64,000 nucleotides of DNA, taken from contig OX638329.1 in assembly GCA_951812755.1 (NCBI GenBank), positions 853,339 through 917,338 on the forward strand. Direction: 5' to 3'. The notes below the pieces were generated by a model. The model made no database searches. It was not told the DNA's origin and worked only from the letters and a program-made list of their open reading frames with translations. How positions within the stretch are numbered: position 1 is the first letter of the stretch; each line of letters opens with the position of its first letter. The stretch is from an uncultured Latescibacterota bacterium. Lineage in GTDB: Bacteria > Latescibacterota > UBA2968. The translations under genes and the position numbers were made by a program. This document shows, in pieces, positions 1 to 8,577 of this stretch.

Positions 1-1
1 C

Positions 2-379
2 GATTTGCTGGGGTGGGATCTGCAGAAGCGATGGACTCACGAGGGTGCCCTGGGTTGGCCCCCGCTCGAGTCGCCTTTGGCTCGGCAGAGCAGTACGGGC
101 GAGATTTCGGTTGGAGACGTCAGGCTGATTTGTGGAAGACAGCCCGCATGGCTTTTTGCATGTTCTCAGACCGACCGCTATGTGGCGGCTTTTTATGGGG
201 TGGAGCCAGAATCTTTGACGCTGACGGTGCCCGAAGGCGAGGTGCATGTCGAGGCGATGGGGACGGGTACGGTGATTTGGGATAAGGGCGATGTTACCAT
301 TGAAGCGGTTCAGTGCGCGGGCGTTGAGATTACGGGCGGGCGTATGGTTTCTTGTATTACAGCGGAGGAGGTCGCGTGA
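2..379 (+). CDS. 3' end of an unrecognised gene, truncated by the window edge
   Basis: The frame is open from the first complete codon and ends at a TGA at 377-379, so about 125 C-terminal residues are visible and the start lies outside the window. The visible part is rich in Val, Gly and Glu in short alternating strands, which suggests a beta-sandwich or beta-helix end rather than an enzyme core. I see no signal peptide, catalytic motif or cysteine pattern that names a family. Its stop overlaps the GTG start of the next gene (GTGA), so it is probably translationally coupled to pcp and in the same operon. Function unknown. Confidence 0.6.
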   Translation, partial: DLLGWDLQKRWTHEGALGWPPLESPLARQSSTGEISVGDVRLICGRQPAWLFACSQTDRYVAAFYGVEPESLTLTVPEGEVHVEAMGTGTVIWDKGDVTIEAVQCAGVEITGGRMVSCITAEEVA

Positions 380-975
380 AGATTTTACTGACGGGTTTTG
401 AACCCTGGGCAGAGTGGTCGTCCAATCCATCAGGTGCTGTGGCGGAGTCTCTGGATGGGAATTCGATTGGTGGATGCGAGGTTGTTTCGGCTGTGTTACC
501 GGTGGTTCACGGTGCGGATATTGATAAGGTCGCCCAGCTTATTGCAGAACACGAGCCAGTGGCGGTGGTGTGTTTGGGGTTGCACGGTTCTGCGTCTGCG
601 CTGCATGTCGAGCGCGTTGGGATTAATTTGAAGGTGATAGATGGGGTCGATTATCCGATTGTTGAAGGGGGTCCGGATGCCTATTTTTCCACGTTGCCGA
701 CCCGGGCTATGGTTCAGCGGATGGAGGATGTTGAGGTGCCAGCGAGGCTGACGTATTCGGCGGGTACGTTTTTGTGTAATCACATTATGTATTCTGTGTT
801 GTATCTGGTCGCTGAGGATGATCTGCCTGCGGGGTTTATTCACGTGCCGCCTACGCCAGAGCTTGTTGCGGAACTGGGCAGGTCGCAGCCGAGTATGGCG
901 TTGGAGACGATTCGAAAAGGTGTGGTTGCGGGGGTTACGGCTGTGGTGGAAAATATAAAGGTCAGGAGGGTGTGA
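376..975 (+). CDS. pcp: pyroglutamyl-peptidase I (pyrrolidone-carboxylate peptidase)
   Basis: Cytosolic cysteine peptidase (family C15) that removes N-terminal pyroglutamate from peptides. The 199-residue product has the expected length. It starts with the family signature TGFEPW near residue 6. The catalytic triad is recognisable: Glu in the ERVGIN segment, Cys in SAGTFLCNH and His in GFIHVP. I chose GTG at 376 because it sits just after a GGAGGAG ribosome site (364-370) and the conserved N-terminus begins directly there; an upstream ATG at 352 would add eight residues of no family character. It overlaps the preceding stop by two bases and its own TGA overlaps the next ATG, so it is the middle gene of a tightly coupled operon. 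Confidence 0.93.
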   Translation: MKILLTGFEPWAEWSSNPSGAVAESLDGNSIGGCEVVSAVLPVVHGADIDKVAQLIAEHEPVAVVCLGLHGSASALHVERVGINLKVIDGVDYPIVEGGPDAYFSTLPTRAMVQRMEDVEVPARLTYSAGTFLCNHIMYSVLYLVAEDDLPAGFIHVPPTPELVAELGRSQPSMALETIRKGVVAGVTAVVENIKVRRV

Positions 976-2057
976 TGTCGAAGATCAAAATGGGGGTTAT
1001 TGGTTGCGGCGCGATTGCACAGGTGCAGCATATGCCAAATCTGGGGATTTTGCACGCGCTTTATGAGGTGACGTGGGTGTGCGATATTTCGCCGGGGTTG
1101 GCGCGGTGGCTGGCAGAGGTTTTTGGTGTGCCGAATTTTACGACTGATCCGCATGAGTTGTTACAGGCGCGGGATGTGGATGCGGTGATTTTGTGTCATG
1201 CGGATCCGAAGACGGAGCTGGCGGTGGCGGCATTTGCGGCGGGTAAGCATGTGTTTATTGAGAAGCCGATGTGTTATTCGCTCGAGGAAGTTGATGCGAT
1301 ATGTGCTGCGAGGGAGGAAGCGGGTACGGTGGGGCAGGTGGGCTATATGAAGGTTTATGATCCGGCGTATGAGTTGGCACGGGAGGAGGTGGGGGATGCG
1401 GGCGATGTGCGTTTTGTGCAGGTGAATCATTTGCATCCGAATAATAATTTGCATTTGAAGCAGTTTGAGTTGACCTATTTTGACGATTTGCCGCCCGAAG
1501 CCGCAGCCGCGAGGAATGAAGCGCGGCGGGTTGCTTTGAATCAGGCGGTGGGCGATGTGTCAGATGATGCTGCGCGGGCGTTTTTTACGCTGTCGGGGAG
1601 TATGATTCACGATTTGTACGGTTTGCGTCTGATGCTGGGCAATCCAACGCGGGTGGTGAGTACCGAGGTGTGGCAAGGCGGGCGGGCGATGACGACGATT
1701 TTGCAATATGCATCGGGGGCGCGGTGTGTGGCGACATGGATCGATTTGCCCGATTTGTGGCATTTTAAGGAGACGCTCGAGGTTCACAAGGACGATAAGC
1801 GCGTTATTTTGTCGTATCCCACGGGCTTTGCACGGGGGATTTTGTCAACGCTCGATGTGCTGGAGATCCACGCCAATGGGTCTCACGGTACGCGCAGTCC
1901 CGAGATTGATTGGGAGAGTCCGTTTGTGCGAGAGCTTCGGCATTTTTACGCGTGTATTACAGATGGTGAGCCGTGCCGCACACCCGTGGAAGATGCGCGG
2001 TATGATATCGCGTTGATTATCGATATTACAAGGGGGTATGTGGATGGGGGTGGATAA
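975..2057 (+). CDS. Gfo/Idh/MocA-family NAD(P)-dependent oxidoreductase
   Basis: Predicted cytosolic dehydrogenase of about 360 residues acting on a sugar or cyclitol-type substrate. The N-terminus carries a Rossmann dinucleotide site (GVIGCGAIAQ), and the EKPMCYS segment contains the family's EKP motif with the catalytic-region lysine. The C-terminal half is the alpha/beta substrate domain. ATG at 975 is preferred over GTG at 972 because AGGAGG (964-969) is then five bases away, and the ATG overlaps the pcp stop as TGATG. Substrate cannot be told from sequence alone. A strong hairpin follows about 30 bases after the stop. Confidence 0.9.
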   Translation: MSKIKMGVIGCGAIAQVQHMPNLGILHALYEVTWVCDISPGLARWLAEVFGVPNFTTDPHELLQARDVDAVILCHADPKTELAVAAFAAGKHVFIEKPMCYSLEEVDAICAAREEAGTVGQVGYMKVYDPAYELAREEVGDAGDVRFVQVNHLHPNNNLHLKQFELTYFDDLPPEAAAARNEARRVALNQAVGDVSDDAARAFFTLSGSMIHDLYGLRLMLGNPTRVVSTEVWQGGRAMTTILQYASGARCVATWIDLPDLWHFKETLEVHKDDKRVILSYPTGFARGILSTLDVLEIHANGSHGTRSPEIDWESPFVRELRHFYACITDGEPCRTPVEDARYDIALIIDITRGYVDGGG

Positions 2058-2087
2058 GTAAAAATCACATCTTCAATTACAAAAATC

Positions 2088-2117
2088 AGCCCGTCAATCA
2101 ATGAGTATTGACGGGCT
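2088..2117. terminator. bidirectional hairpin terminator between convergent genes
   Basis: Perfect 11-bp inverted repeat (2088-2098 with 2107-2117, loop of 8). Read on the minus strand the stem is followed by GATTTTTG, a good U-tract, so it best serves the minus-strand protease gene. The plus-strand side has only a short T run. Confidence 0.8.
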
Positions 2118-2140
2118 TTGTGATGTTGACCGCGCGACAG

Positions 2141-4717
2141 CTATCCAGTGACCGTTTTGCCAAAGGAATCCACAAAGATGAGGAAGTCGGAAATGCCAAT
2201 GGTTCCATTGCCGTCGAGGTCGTATATTGGATCGAAGTTTTCCTGTCCGCTCTGGGTTCCAAACACTTCGACAAATAGCAGAAAGTCTGAGATATCGACC
2301 TGTCCACTGCCATCAAAGTCGGCAGTGGCAAGGGGAGTGTCCGTTACCTCAAAGCGGATGATTTCAGTGAAGTTCACCCGAAGGATATTCCGTGCCTTGT
2401 CCCCTACCGTCATTTGAGCAAGTCCCCAGGTTCCGGGGATACTGCCGACGGGCAAGATGATCGTTTTATAGTAGGTTTCATAGACAGCAGGATCGCGTGT
2501 AAAATAGACTTTGTAAAAATCCGAATCGTAATGTCTAAAGAAGTGCATTACACCATTGGGGTCGCGTAAATACATGCTTGTCAAACGATATCCACTGATG
2601 TTGTCCTTAACTCTAAAGCTAATATCGACCTGTGTTTCGCCATTTGGTTCTTTCGGATTGGTCGGTTCTGCCTCAATAGTGATCTGGTTCAAATCAAGCA
2701 CGGGTGGGGTATCGTCCGGGTTTGGTGTTTGAACGTCAATAGTGACGGGTGCTTCATCTATTACGACATCTTCGTTTTTTAATCCATACCCTGGATCGGT
2801 GAAATACACGCCTCGCCGGTTTCGCGCAATATCCTGCATAAAAAGGTAGTTGATTTCGTACCTCCCGTGTGAGAAGTAATCCGGGATTATAAGGTCAACT
2901 TTCGCTTCCCCAGTCTGCGGATCATATTTCCCCTGGTCCTCCGAGTGTCGAGAATAGGTTTCGGCATTTGCATCGTTTAGCTGTGCAAAGATTGTTTTTA
3001 CACCGATTTCTTCAAAAATCCTCCAGCGTGCGGTGAGAATTTGCACGGATTTGCCTTCTGCCGTGCTTTGTGACAATGAGAGTTGCATTGTATCTTTGAC
3101 ATAAGCTGGCGGTTCATAATCGGCAAGCGGGTTGTTGAGATAGAGCTTCCATCCGAAATCGACTTGAGATTCGTGGCGTTCATTGCCCTGGGCATCCCTT
3201 AGGCTAATTTGATCTGGGCCCCAATAACCGTACGCTGCGTGTTTTGATAGTGTCTTGTGCCCTCGCAAAACGTGGCCTGCATTGATGTGCTGTCCATCAG
3301 AGCTTACAGGATAAAGCCAGAGGTCAAAGGAGGTGCCTTTTGTGCTGTGAATTTTCAGGTTTGATGCCTGGGCAGTGTCAAAGTCATTTTCCCGGTGAAG
3401 CTCAAGCTCTATTGTTATGTCCTTATCCTCTTCTGGTTCACCCACAACCTGTATGTCAACCCGTATGATCCGACCGGGATACACCACATCGGGATACAGA
3501 TTATAGACCTGAAATGTCAGGTCTTCGCGTATCCGAGATATGTAGCGCGTGCCGTGCATGATTCTATCTCGAATAAATTCGTATTTGGCAGGGGAACGAG
3601 AGCGCAATTTGTCGGGATCCACGATATAATAACTGATCGTTTCTGCCATGTCCTCATTCGGATTTCTCTGGTGTGCATAAGCGGATACAAACTCGACCTG
3701 TTTGGTCGTTGACCAGCCATCTTTGTCGTCCGGGTTTACATACCAGCCGCCGAGTTCAATCCAGTCCTGTTTGAGCTGGTCGTCAAAGAGATGTTCCCAT
3801 AAGAAGTGCGCTTTTTCATGGAGAATTAAGCGGTGGATGTAGTCGAGGCCCTGTCCCTTAAAAGCGGATTCCATGAACTCAATATAGCCCGAGGTCGTCC
3901 AGGCTACAGCAGGAGCAGTAGGATAAAGTGGATGGGGTGTTCCGTCCAGTCGCCGCACCAGATATTGCAGGCCTGGCGTCGTGAGCATGCCCTGTGGGTA
4001 TTCTTCAAACATACTCACGAGAGTTATCAATTCTTCGTTTTTAAACTCTCCGAAACGGCCTGCCTGTTCCTTCGTTGTTCTTCGTGTCAATTCGGTATAG
4101 TCCGGCACATCTAAACTCACGCCGTAACGTTTTTCTAATATCTGCTTCAGCGCATCTCTGTCTCTGCCATCGTCGGTTACATAGCGAACGACGGCATGAT
4201 GTAGTCTTTTGGAGAAGAAACGACCTCTCACACCCTCTATTTCTGCCAGCAATGGGTCGGCATAAGTAAAAACCTCCCGGGACAGGGTGACGATTTTTTG
4301 TCCGTCCTGGATACGGATCTCTATGTCATTTTGAATATGCTGGTCTGTCAATTGCCATAATGAGGATGATACTTCGGGCGTTTCATCGGAAAAGTTGTTT
4401 CTCTCTTGTGGGATGGACTCAAAGGTCTGGAGCAGTCGGTAAGCATGTCCGTCACTCCATTCGGTGCCGAGTAATACCGAATAGTGTTGCATGAGACGCA
4501 GTGATGAGCTATGCGGCACGACCTGTATCGGCTCATCTAAGAACATGACCTGCACGGGTTGGACGAGGGTTGCCGATTCTACCCCTTCGTAGGTCTGATC
4601 GGTTTTCCATTGATAGGCGAATTGGGCAAAAGCAGGTCCGCTGAAGATGAGTGTCAGCAGGAGGATCATGTTCAGGGACGCAAATTTAGAGATGAGGTGA
4701 GATGTTTTGAGGGTCAT
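2141..4717 (-). CDS. secreted HExxH metalloprotease-like protein with C-terminal dockerin/EF-hand-like repeats, copy 1
   Basis: Product of 858 residues. A signal peptide is clear: basic N-terminus, a hydrophobic stretch at about residues 17-28 and a probable cut after AFA (29-31). Residues 300-304 read HEKAH, a zincin HExxH site, and about 50 residues later NEDMAE (354-359) supplies a plausible third, glutamate, zinc ligand, as in gluzincin-type peptidases such as the lethal-factor-like group. From about 400 to 790 follow beta-rich modules. The last 60 residues hold two calcium-loop repeats (DFDGSGQVDISDF and DLDGNGTIGISDF) spaced like a type I dockerin pair. ATG at 4717 is chosen over the longer frame because AAGGA lies 7 bases upstream and the signal peptide begins there. 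It is the leftmost of three tandem paralogues, mostly near-identical by eye. Protease activity is inferred, not shown. Confidence 0.8.
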   Translation of the reverse strand: MTLKTSHLISKFASLNMILLLTLIFSGPAFAQFAYQWKTDQTYEGVESATLVQPVQVMFLDEPIQVVPHSSSLRLMQHYSVLLGTEWSDGHAYRLLQTFESIPQERNNFSDETPEVSSSLWQLTDQHIQNDIEIRIQDGQKIVTLSREVFTYADPLLAEIEGVRGRFFSKRLHHAVVRYVTDDGRDRDALKQILEKRYGVSLDVPDYTELTRRTTKEQAGRFGEFKNEELITLVSMFEEYPQGMLTTPGLQYLVRRLDGTPHPLYPTAPAVAWTTSGYIEFMESAFKGQGLDYIHRLILHEKAHFLWEHLFDDQLKQDWIELGGWYVNPDDKDGWSTTKQVEFVSAYAHQRNPNEDMAETISYYIVDPDKLRSRSPAKYEFIRDRIMHGTRYISRIREDLTFQVYNLYPDVVYPGRIIRVDIQVVGEPEEDKDITIELELHRENDFDTAQASNLKIHSTKGTSFDLWLYPVSSDGQHINAGHVLRGHKTLSKHAAYGYWGPDQISLRDAQGNERHESQVDFGWKLYLNNPLADYEPPAYVKDTMQLSLSQSTAEGKSVQILTARWRIFEEIGVKTIFAQLNDANAETYSRHSEDQGKYDPQTGEAKVDLIIPDYFSHGRYEINYLFMQDIARNRRGVYFTDPGYGLKNEDVVIDEAPVTIDVQTPNPDDTPPVLDLNQITIEAEPTNPKEPNGETQVDISFRVKDNISGYRLTSMYLRDPNGVMHFFRHYDSDFYKVYFTRDPAVYETYYKTIILPVGSIPGTWGLAQMTVGDKARNILRVNFTEIIRFEVTDTPLATADFDGSGQVDISDFLLFVEVFGTQSGQENFDPIYDLDGNGTIGISDFLIFVDSFGKTVTG

Positions 4718-4799
4718 TTTGTTATCCTTTCTGTTGCAGGAGGACGCACGGGGGCGTACCGAAATTTGGAGACCGTTTAGAAAAAGGAAATCTGAATTT

Positions 4800-4828
4800 A
4801 ATTTACATACATGCAAAAATCGTGCCAA
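4800..4828 (-). promoter_or_regulatory. sigma-70-type promoter for protease copy 1
   Basis: On the minus strand TTGGCA (4823-4828), 17-base spacer, TAAATT (4800-4805), about 80 bases before the chosen start. The other two paralogues have a related promoter at a similar place, which supports it. Confidence 0.6.
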
Positions 4829-4882
4829 TATGAGCGTTGTCCAGAGATATATATTCGTAACATGTTGTTTTACATAAAGAAA

Positions 4883-4934
4883 AAGAGCTAATCTGACTAT
4901 ATCATATCGTCGCAGAATAGTCGGATTGGCTCTT
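4883..4934 (-). terminator. orphan hairpin, terminator-like on the minus strand
   Basis: An 18-bp stem with two wobble pairs (4883-4900 with 4917-4934, loop of 16). On the minus strand the stem is followed by TTTTTCTTT. No minus-strand gene now ends here, so it may be a remnant terminator of a lost gene or an insulator before the copy 1 promoter. The 4829-5097 stretch around it shows no gene that I can support. Confidence 0.5.
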
Positions 4935-5097
4935 AAAAAAAGACTGTATATGGTCTAAAAGACGTAATATGGTCTCAATGGTCCCGCAACCGTCGAAGTC
5001 TTCTTCACCCCAGGCTGTGATAGTATTTCTGCTTTATACCACACAACTTGAGTTAGATAATACACTGTTAGGGAACAGGTAAGTTTAACCAAAAGAA

Positions 5098-5126
5098 TTG
5101 ACATATTATAACTAATTAGCTATAAT
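5098..5126 (+). promoter_or_regulatory. consensus promoter and overlapping palindromic operator of higBA
   Basis: TTGACA (5098-5103), spacer of exactly 17, TATAAT (5121-5126): a perfect sigma-70 consensus. A 22-base palindrome, 5105-5126, with 20 of 22 positions symmetric (centre CTAATTAG), covers the spacer and the -10 box and is the obvious operator for the HigA repressor. The higB ATG is at 5133, only six bases after the -10 box, so the transcript should be leaderless or nearly so. Confidence 0.85.
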
Positions 5127-5132
5127 CAAAGC

Positions 5133-5508
5133 ATGGAACGTGAAGGGGTATTCCTCAGAAATGTCCGGTGGGTTGGAGATTCGAGAGCGCAATTACAGCG
5201 TTTTCCCAGCCAGGTCCGCAAAGATATTGGACATTTGCTCTAATCTTGTGCAGACTGGACAAACGCCGCCCTCTGCCAAGCCGATGAGAGGTATTGAGTC
5301 CGGCGTATTTGAGATTGTCAGTGATTATGTTACAAATACCTATCGCGCTGTTTACACGGTCAAGATTGGCAGAAGTCTTTATGTGCTTCATGTATTTCAG
5401 AAGAAATCAAAAAGAGGAATCGCCATCCCTAAGAGAGATATCGACTTAATTAAAAGACGATTGAGACGAGCTAAGGAGTTGGCTGAACAGGAGGAAAACC
5501 ATGGGTGA
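5133..5508 (+). pseudogene. higB: HigB-type (phage Gp49-like, RelE superfamily) toxin gene broken by a one-base insertion
   Basis: Reading from ATG 5133 gives 36 residues typical of the family's N-terminus (for example VRWVGDSRAQLQRFPSQVRK) and then TAA at 5241-5243. The next frame over, from 5244 on, gives the rest of the same protein: QTGQTPPSAKP, then GVFEIV, TYRAVYTVKIG, VLHVFQKKSKRGI and IDLIKRRL, ending at 5508. Removing one A from TAAT at 5241-5244 restores a continuous product of 124 residues, the normal length. The alternative GTG start at 5140 only reads the conserved N-terminus out of frame. So the toxin is probably inactive, unless this is a sequencing error or a +1 frameshift at CTC-TAA. 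The antitoxin gene overlaps its 3' end. Confidence 0.85.
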
Positions 5509-5827
5509 GGATATTAAAATTGAAGAGAGTAGTGGCAATATCTTTTTAGATTTGGGCTTTGGTGAAGAGGAGGCGAGAGAAGAGTTGCTCAAAGCCCAAC
5601 TCGGTGCGGAGATTTTTCGCATTCTCGAACACCGCAAGCTGACTCAGACAAAGGCCGTGAGGATTCTGGAAGTTAAGCAACCAGAAATTTCTCGGCTTAA
5701 GAGCGGTAAGTTTTCCTATTACAGCGTTGAACGGTTGATGCGGTTTCTCAATCGGCTCAATTGCAAGGTGAGTATTCATATTGCCTGGCCGGAGAGTGAA
5801 GGGGCCAAAAGGGTTATTACGGTATAG
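5501..5827 (+). CDS. higA: HigA-type antitoxin, XRE-family HTH
   Basis: A 108-residue DNA-binding antitoxin that should neutralise HigB and repress the operon. The N-terminal segment IEESSGNIFLDLG is typical of this antitoxin family; the helix-turn-helix is at about residues 45-72 (LTQTKAVRILEVKQPEISRL). Start ATG 5501 follows an AGGAGG site and overlaps the end of higB by eight bases, the usual translational coupling. The gene is intact, while its toxin partner carries a frameshift. Its 3' third is duplicated near 9.9 kb. Confidence 0.9.
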   Translation: MGEDIKIEESSGNIFLDLGFGEEEAREELLKAQLGAEIFRILEHRKLTQTKAVRILEVKQPEISRLKSGKFSYYSVERLMRFLNRLNCKVSIHIAWPESEGAKRVITV

Positions 5828-5846
5828 TTTATCGAGTTGAATCAAT

Positions 5847-5888
5847 AAAGAAGCACCCGATCAATTTCATCTGATCAGGTGCTTCTTT
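5847..5888. terminator. bidirectional terminator between higA and protease copy 2
   Basis: Stem of 17 bp with one mismatch (5847-5863 with 5872-5888), A-run on one side and T-run on the other, so it can work in both directions. The stem core (GCACC, GATCA) recurs at 9.98 and 12.75 kb. Confidence 0.85.
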
Positions 5889-5915
5889 TTATTTTAAACT
5901 ATGTCCGCGCGACAG

Positions 5916-8495
5916 CTATCCAGTGACCGTTTTGCCAAAGGAATCCACAAAGATGAGGAAGTCGGAAATGTCAATGGTTCCATTGCCGTCGAGGTCGTAT
6001 TTTGAATCGAAGTTTTCCTGTCCACTCTGGGTTCCAAACACTTCGACAAAAAGTAAAAAGTCTGCAATATCGACCTGTCCACTACCATCAAAGTCGGCAG
6101 AGGTAAGGGGGGTCCCTTCTACCTCAAAGCGGATGATTTCAGTGAAGTTTGCCCGAAGGAGGTTATATGCTTTATCAAATACTTTCATTTCAGCAAGTCC
6201 CCATGTTCCGGGAATACTGCCAACGGGCAAGATGACCGTTTCATAATGTGTTTCATAGACAGTGGGATCGCGTGTAAAATAGACTTTTTCAAAATCCGAA
6301 TCGTAATGTCTAAAGTGGTGCATCACACCATTGGGATCGCGTAAATACAGGTCTGTCGAACGATATCCACTGATGTTGTCCTTGATTCTAAAGGTAATAT
6401 CGATCTTTGTTTCGCCATTTGGTGCTTCTGGATTGGTGGGTTCTGCCTGTATGGTAATCTGATTCAAGTCGAGCACGGGTGGGGTGTCATCCGGATTTGT
6501 CGTTTGAACGTCAATAGTGGCAGGTGCTTCATCGATTATTACCTCTTCATCTCTTAATCCATGTCCCGGATCGGTAAAGTACACGCCCCGCGCGTTTAAC
6601 GCGCTATCCTGCATCTTGATGAATTGGAGTTTGTACGTGCCATTCTGGAAGTAATCCGGAATCACAAGTTCAACACTCGCTTTATCGGTCTGCGGATCAT
6701 AATTTCCATGTCCCGTTGAGCGACGAGAGTATGTTTCAGCATTTGCATCGTTTAGTTGTGCATAGACTTCCCGTACATTGAATTCTTCAAAAAGCCGCCA
6801 ACGTGCGGTGAGAATTTGCAGGGACCTGCCTTCTGCCGTGCTCTGTGACAATGAGAGTTGCATTGAATTGTTGACGTAGGCAGGCGGTTCATAATCGGCA
6901 AGCGGATTGTTGAGATAGAGTTTCCATCCGAAATCGACCTGAGATTCGTGACGTTCATTGCCCTGGGCATCCTTGAGGGTAATTTGATCTGGTCCCCAAT
7001 AACCGTACGCTGCGTGTTTTGATAGTGTCTTGTGCCCTCGCAAAACGTGGCCTGCATTGATGCGCCTGCCATCGGAGCTTACAGGAGAAAGCCAGATGTC
7101 AAAGAAGGTGCCTTTTGTGCTGTGAATTCTCAGGTGTGATGCCTGGGCAGTGTCAAAGTCATTTTCCCGGTGAAGCTCAAGCTCTATTGTTATGTCCTTA
7201 TCCTCTTCTGGTTCACCCACAACCTGTATGTCAACCCGGATGATTCGTCCGGGATACACGACATCGGGATACAGATTATAGACCTGAAATGTCAGGTCTT
7301 CGCGTATCCGAGATATATATCTCGTGCCGTGCATGATTCGATCTCGAATAAATTCGTATTTGGCAGGAGAACGCGAGCGCAACTTGTCGGGATTCACGAT
7401 GTAATAACTGATCGTTTCTGCCATGTCTTCATTCGGGTTTTTAGCGTGTGCATAAGCAGATACAAACTCGACCTGTTTGGTCGTTGACCAGCCATCTCCA
7501 TCGTCCGGGTTTACATACCAGCCGCCGAGTTCAATCCAGTCCTGTTTGAGTTGGTCGTCAAAGAGATGTTCCCATAAGAAGTGTGCTTTTTCATGGAGAA
7601 TTAAGCGGTGGATGTAGTCGAGGCCCTGTCCCTTAAACGCAGATTCCATGAACTCAATATAGCCCGAGCGAGTCCAGGCTATAGCAGGAGCCTGCGGATT
7701 AATCGGGTGGGGTGTTCCATCTAATCGCCGCACCAGATATTGCAGGCCTGGCGTCGTGAGCATGCCCTGTGGGTATTCTTCAAGCATACTCACAAGAGTT
7801 ATCAATTCTTCATTTTTGAATTCTCCGAACCGGCCTGCATGTTCTCCCGTGGTGTTTCGCGTGAGTTCGGTATAGTCCGGCACATCTATGCTTACGCCGT
7901 AGCGGTTCTCCAAAATTCGCTTGAGAGCATCTCTGTCTCTGCCACCATCGGTTACATAGCGAACTATGGCATGGTGGAGTTTTTTGGAGAAGAAACGGCC
8001 TCTCACGCCCTCTATTTCAGCCAGCAATGGGTCGGCATAGGTGAAGGCTTCCCGGGACAGGGTGACGATTTTCTGTCCGTCCTGAATACGGATCTCGATG
8101 TCATTTTGGATATGCTGGTCTGTCAATTGCCATAACGAAGATGGCACTTCGAGTGTCTCTTTGTACGGGTCGTTACTCAATTGTGGGATGGATTCAAAGG
8201 TCTGGAGCAGTCGGTAAGCCTGACCATCACTCCATTCGGTGCCGAGTAATACGGAATATTGTTGCATGAGGCGCAGTGATGCGCTGTGGGGTACAACCTG
8301 TATCGGCTCATCTAAGAATATGACCTGCACGGGTTGCACGAGGATTGCCGATTCTGTTCCTTCGTAGGTTGTATCGGTTTTCCAGGTATAGGTGTATTGT
8401 GCAAGAGCGTGTCCGCTGAAGATGAGTGTCAGCAGGAGGATCATGCTGCTCAGGTAGGCAAATTTGGAGATGCGTTGAGATGTTTTTGCTGCCAT
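5916..8495 (-). CDS. secreted HExxH metalloprotease-like protein with dockerin-like repeats, copy 2
   Basis: Paralogue of the 2.1-4.7 kb gene, 859 residues, with the same order: signal peptide (cut probably after ALA near residue 32), HEKAH near residue 301, NEDMAE about 50 residues on, beta modules, and a terminal pair of calcium loops (DFDGSGQVDIADF and DLDGNGTIDISDF). By eye residues 130-470 differ from copy 1 at only scattered positions, while the stretch after about 600 and the N-terminus differ more. ATG 8495 is preferred over TTG 8513 because AAAGGA lies just upstream and the signal peptide starts there. Catalytic and zinc-ligand positions are intact, so this is not an obvious pseudogene. 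It converges with higA across a shared terminator. Confidence 0.8.
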   Translation of the reverse strand: MAAKTSQRISKFAYLSSMILLLTLIFSGHALAQYTYTWKTDTTYEGTESAILVQPVQVIFLDEPIQVVPHSASLRLMQQYSVLLGTEWSDGQAYRLLQTFESIPQLSNDPYKETLEVPSSLWQLTDQHIQNDIEIRIQDGQKIVTLSREAFTYADPLLAEIEGVRGRFFSKKLHHAIVRYVTDGGRDRDALKRILENRYGVSIDVPDYTELTRNTTGEHAGRFGEFKNEELITLVSMLEEYPQGMLTTPGLQYLVRRLDGTPHPINPQAPAIAWTRSGYIEFMESAFKGQGLDYIHRLILHEKAHFLWEHLFDDQLKQDWIELGGWYVNPDDGDGWSTTKQVEFVSAYAHAKNPNEDMAETISYYIVNPDKLRSRSPAKYEFIRDRIMHGTRYISRIREDLTFQVYNLYPDVVYPGRIIRVDIQVVGEPEEDKDITIELELHRENDFDTAQASHLRIHSTKGTFFDIWLSPVSSDGRRINAGHVLRGHKTLSKHAAYGYWGPDQITLKDAQGNERHESQVDFGWKLYLNNPLADYEPPAYVNNSMQLSLSQSTAEGRSLQILTARWRLFEEFNVREVYAQLNDANAETYSRRSTGHGNYDPQTDKASVELVIPDYFQNGTYKLQFIKMQDSALNARGVYFTDPGHGLRDEEVIIDEAPATIDVQTTNPDDTPPVLDLNQITIQAEPTNPEAPNGETKIDITFRIKDNISGYRSTDLYLRDPNGVMHHFRHYDSDFEKVYFTRDPTVYETHYETVILPVGSIPGTWGLAEMKVFDKAYNLLRANFTEIIRFEVEGTPLTSADFDGSGQVDIADFLLFVEVFGTQSGQENFDSKYDLDGNGTIDISDFLIFVDSFGKTVTG

Positions 8496-8549
8496 TGGGG
8501 TTGTTCCTTTCAAGTATATCTACATGAGGTTCTTACATACGTTTGTGTT

Positions 8550-8577
8550 AATATAAAAAATATAGTTTGCGAGTCAA
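8550..8577 (-). promoter_or_regulatory. sigma-70-type promoter for protease copy 2
   Basis: Minus strand TTGACT (8572-8577), 16-base spacer, TATATT (8550-8555). The surrounding 50 bases match the region upstream of copy 3 closely, so the promoter was duplicated along with the gene. Confidence 0.6.

Noticed and set aside
5140-5508. Intact toxin gene starting at GTG 5140
   Set aside because: Its first 30 residues are the conserved toxin N-terminus read in the wrong frame, and the promoter points to ATG 5133.
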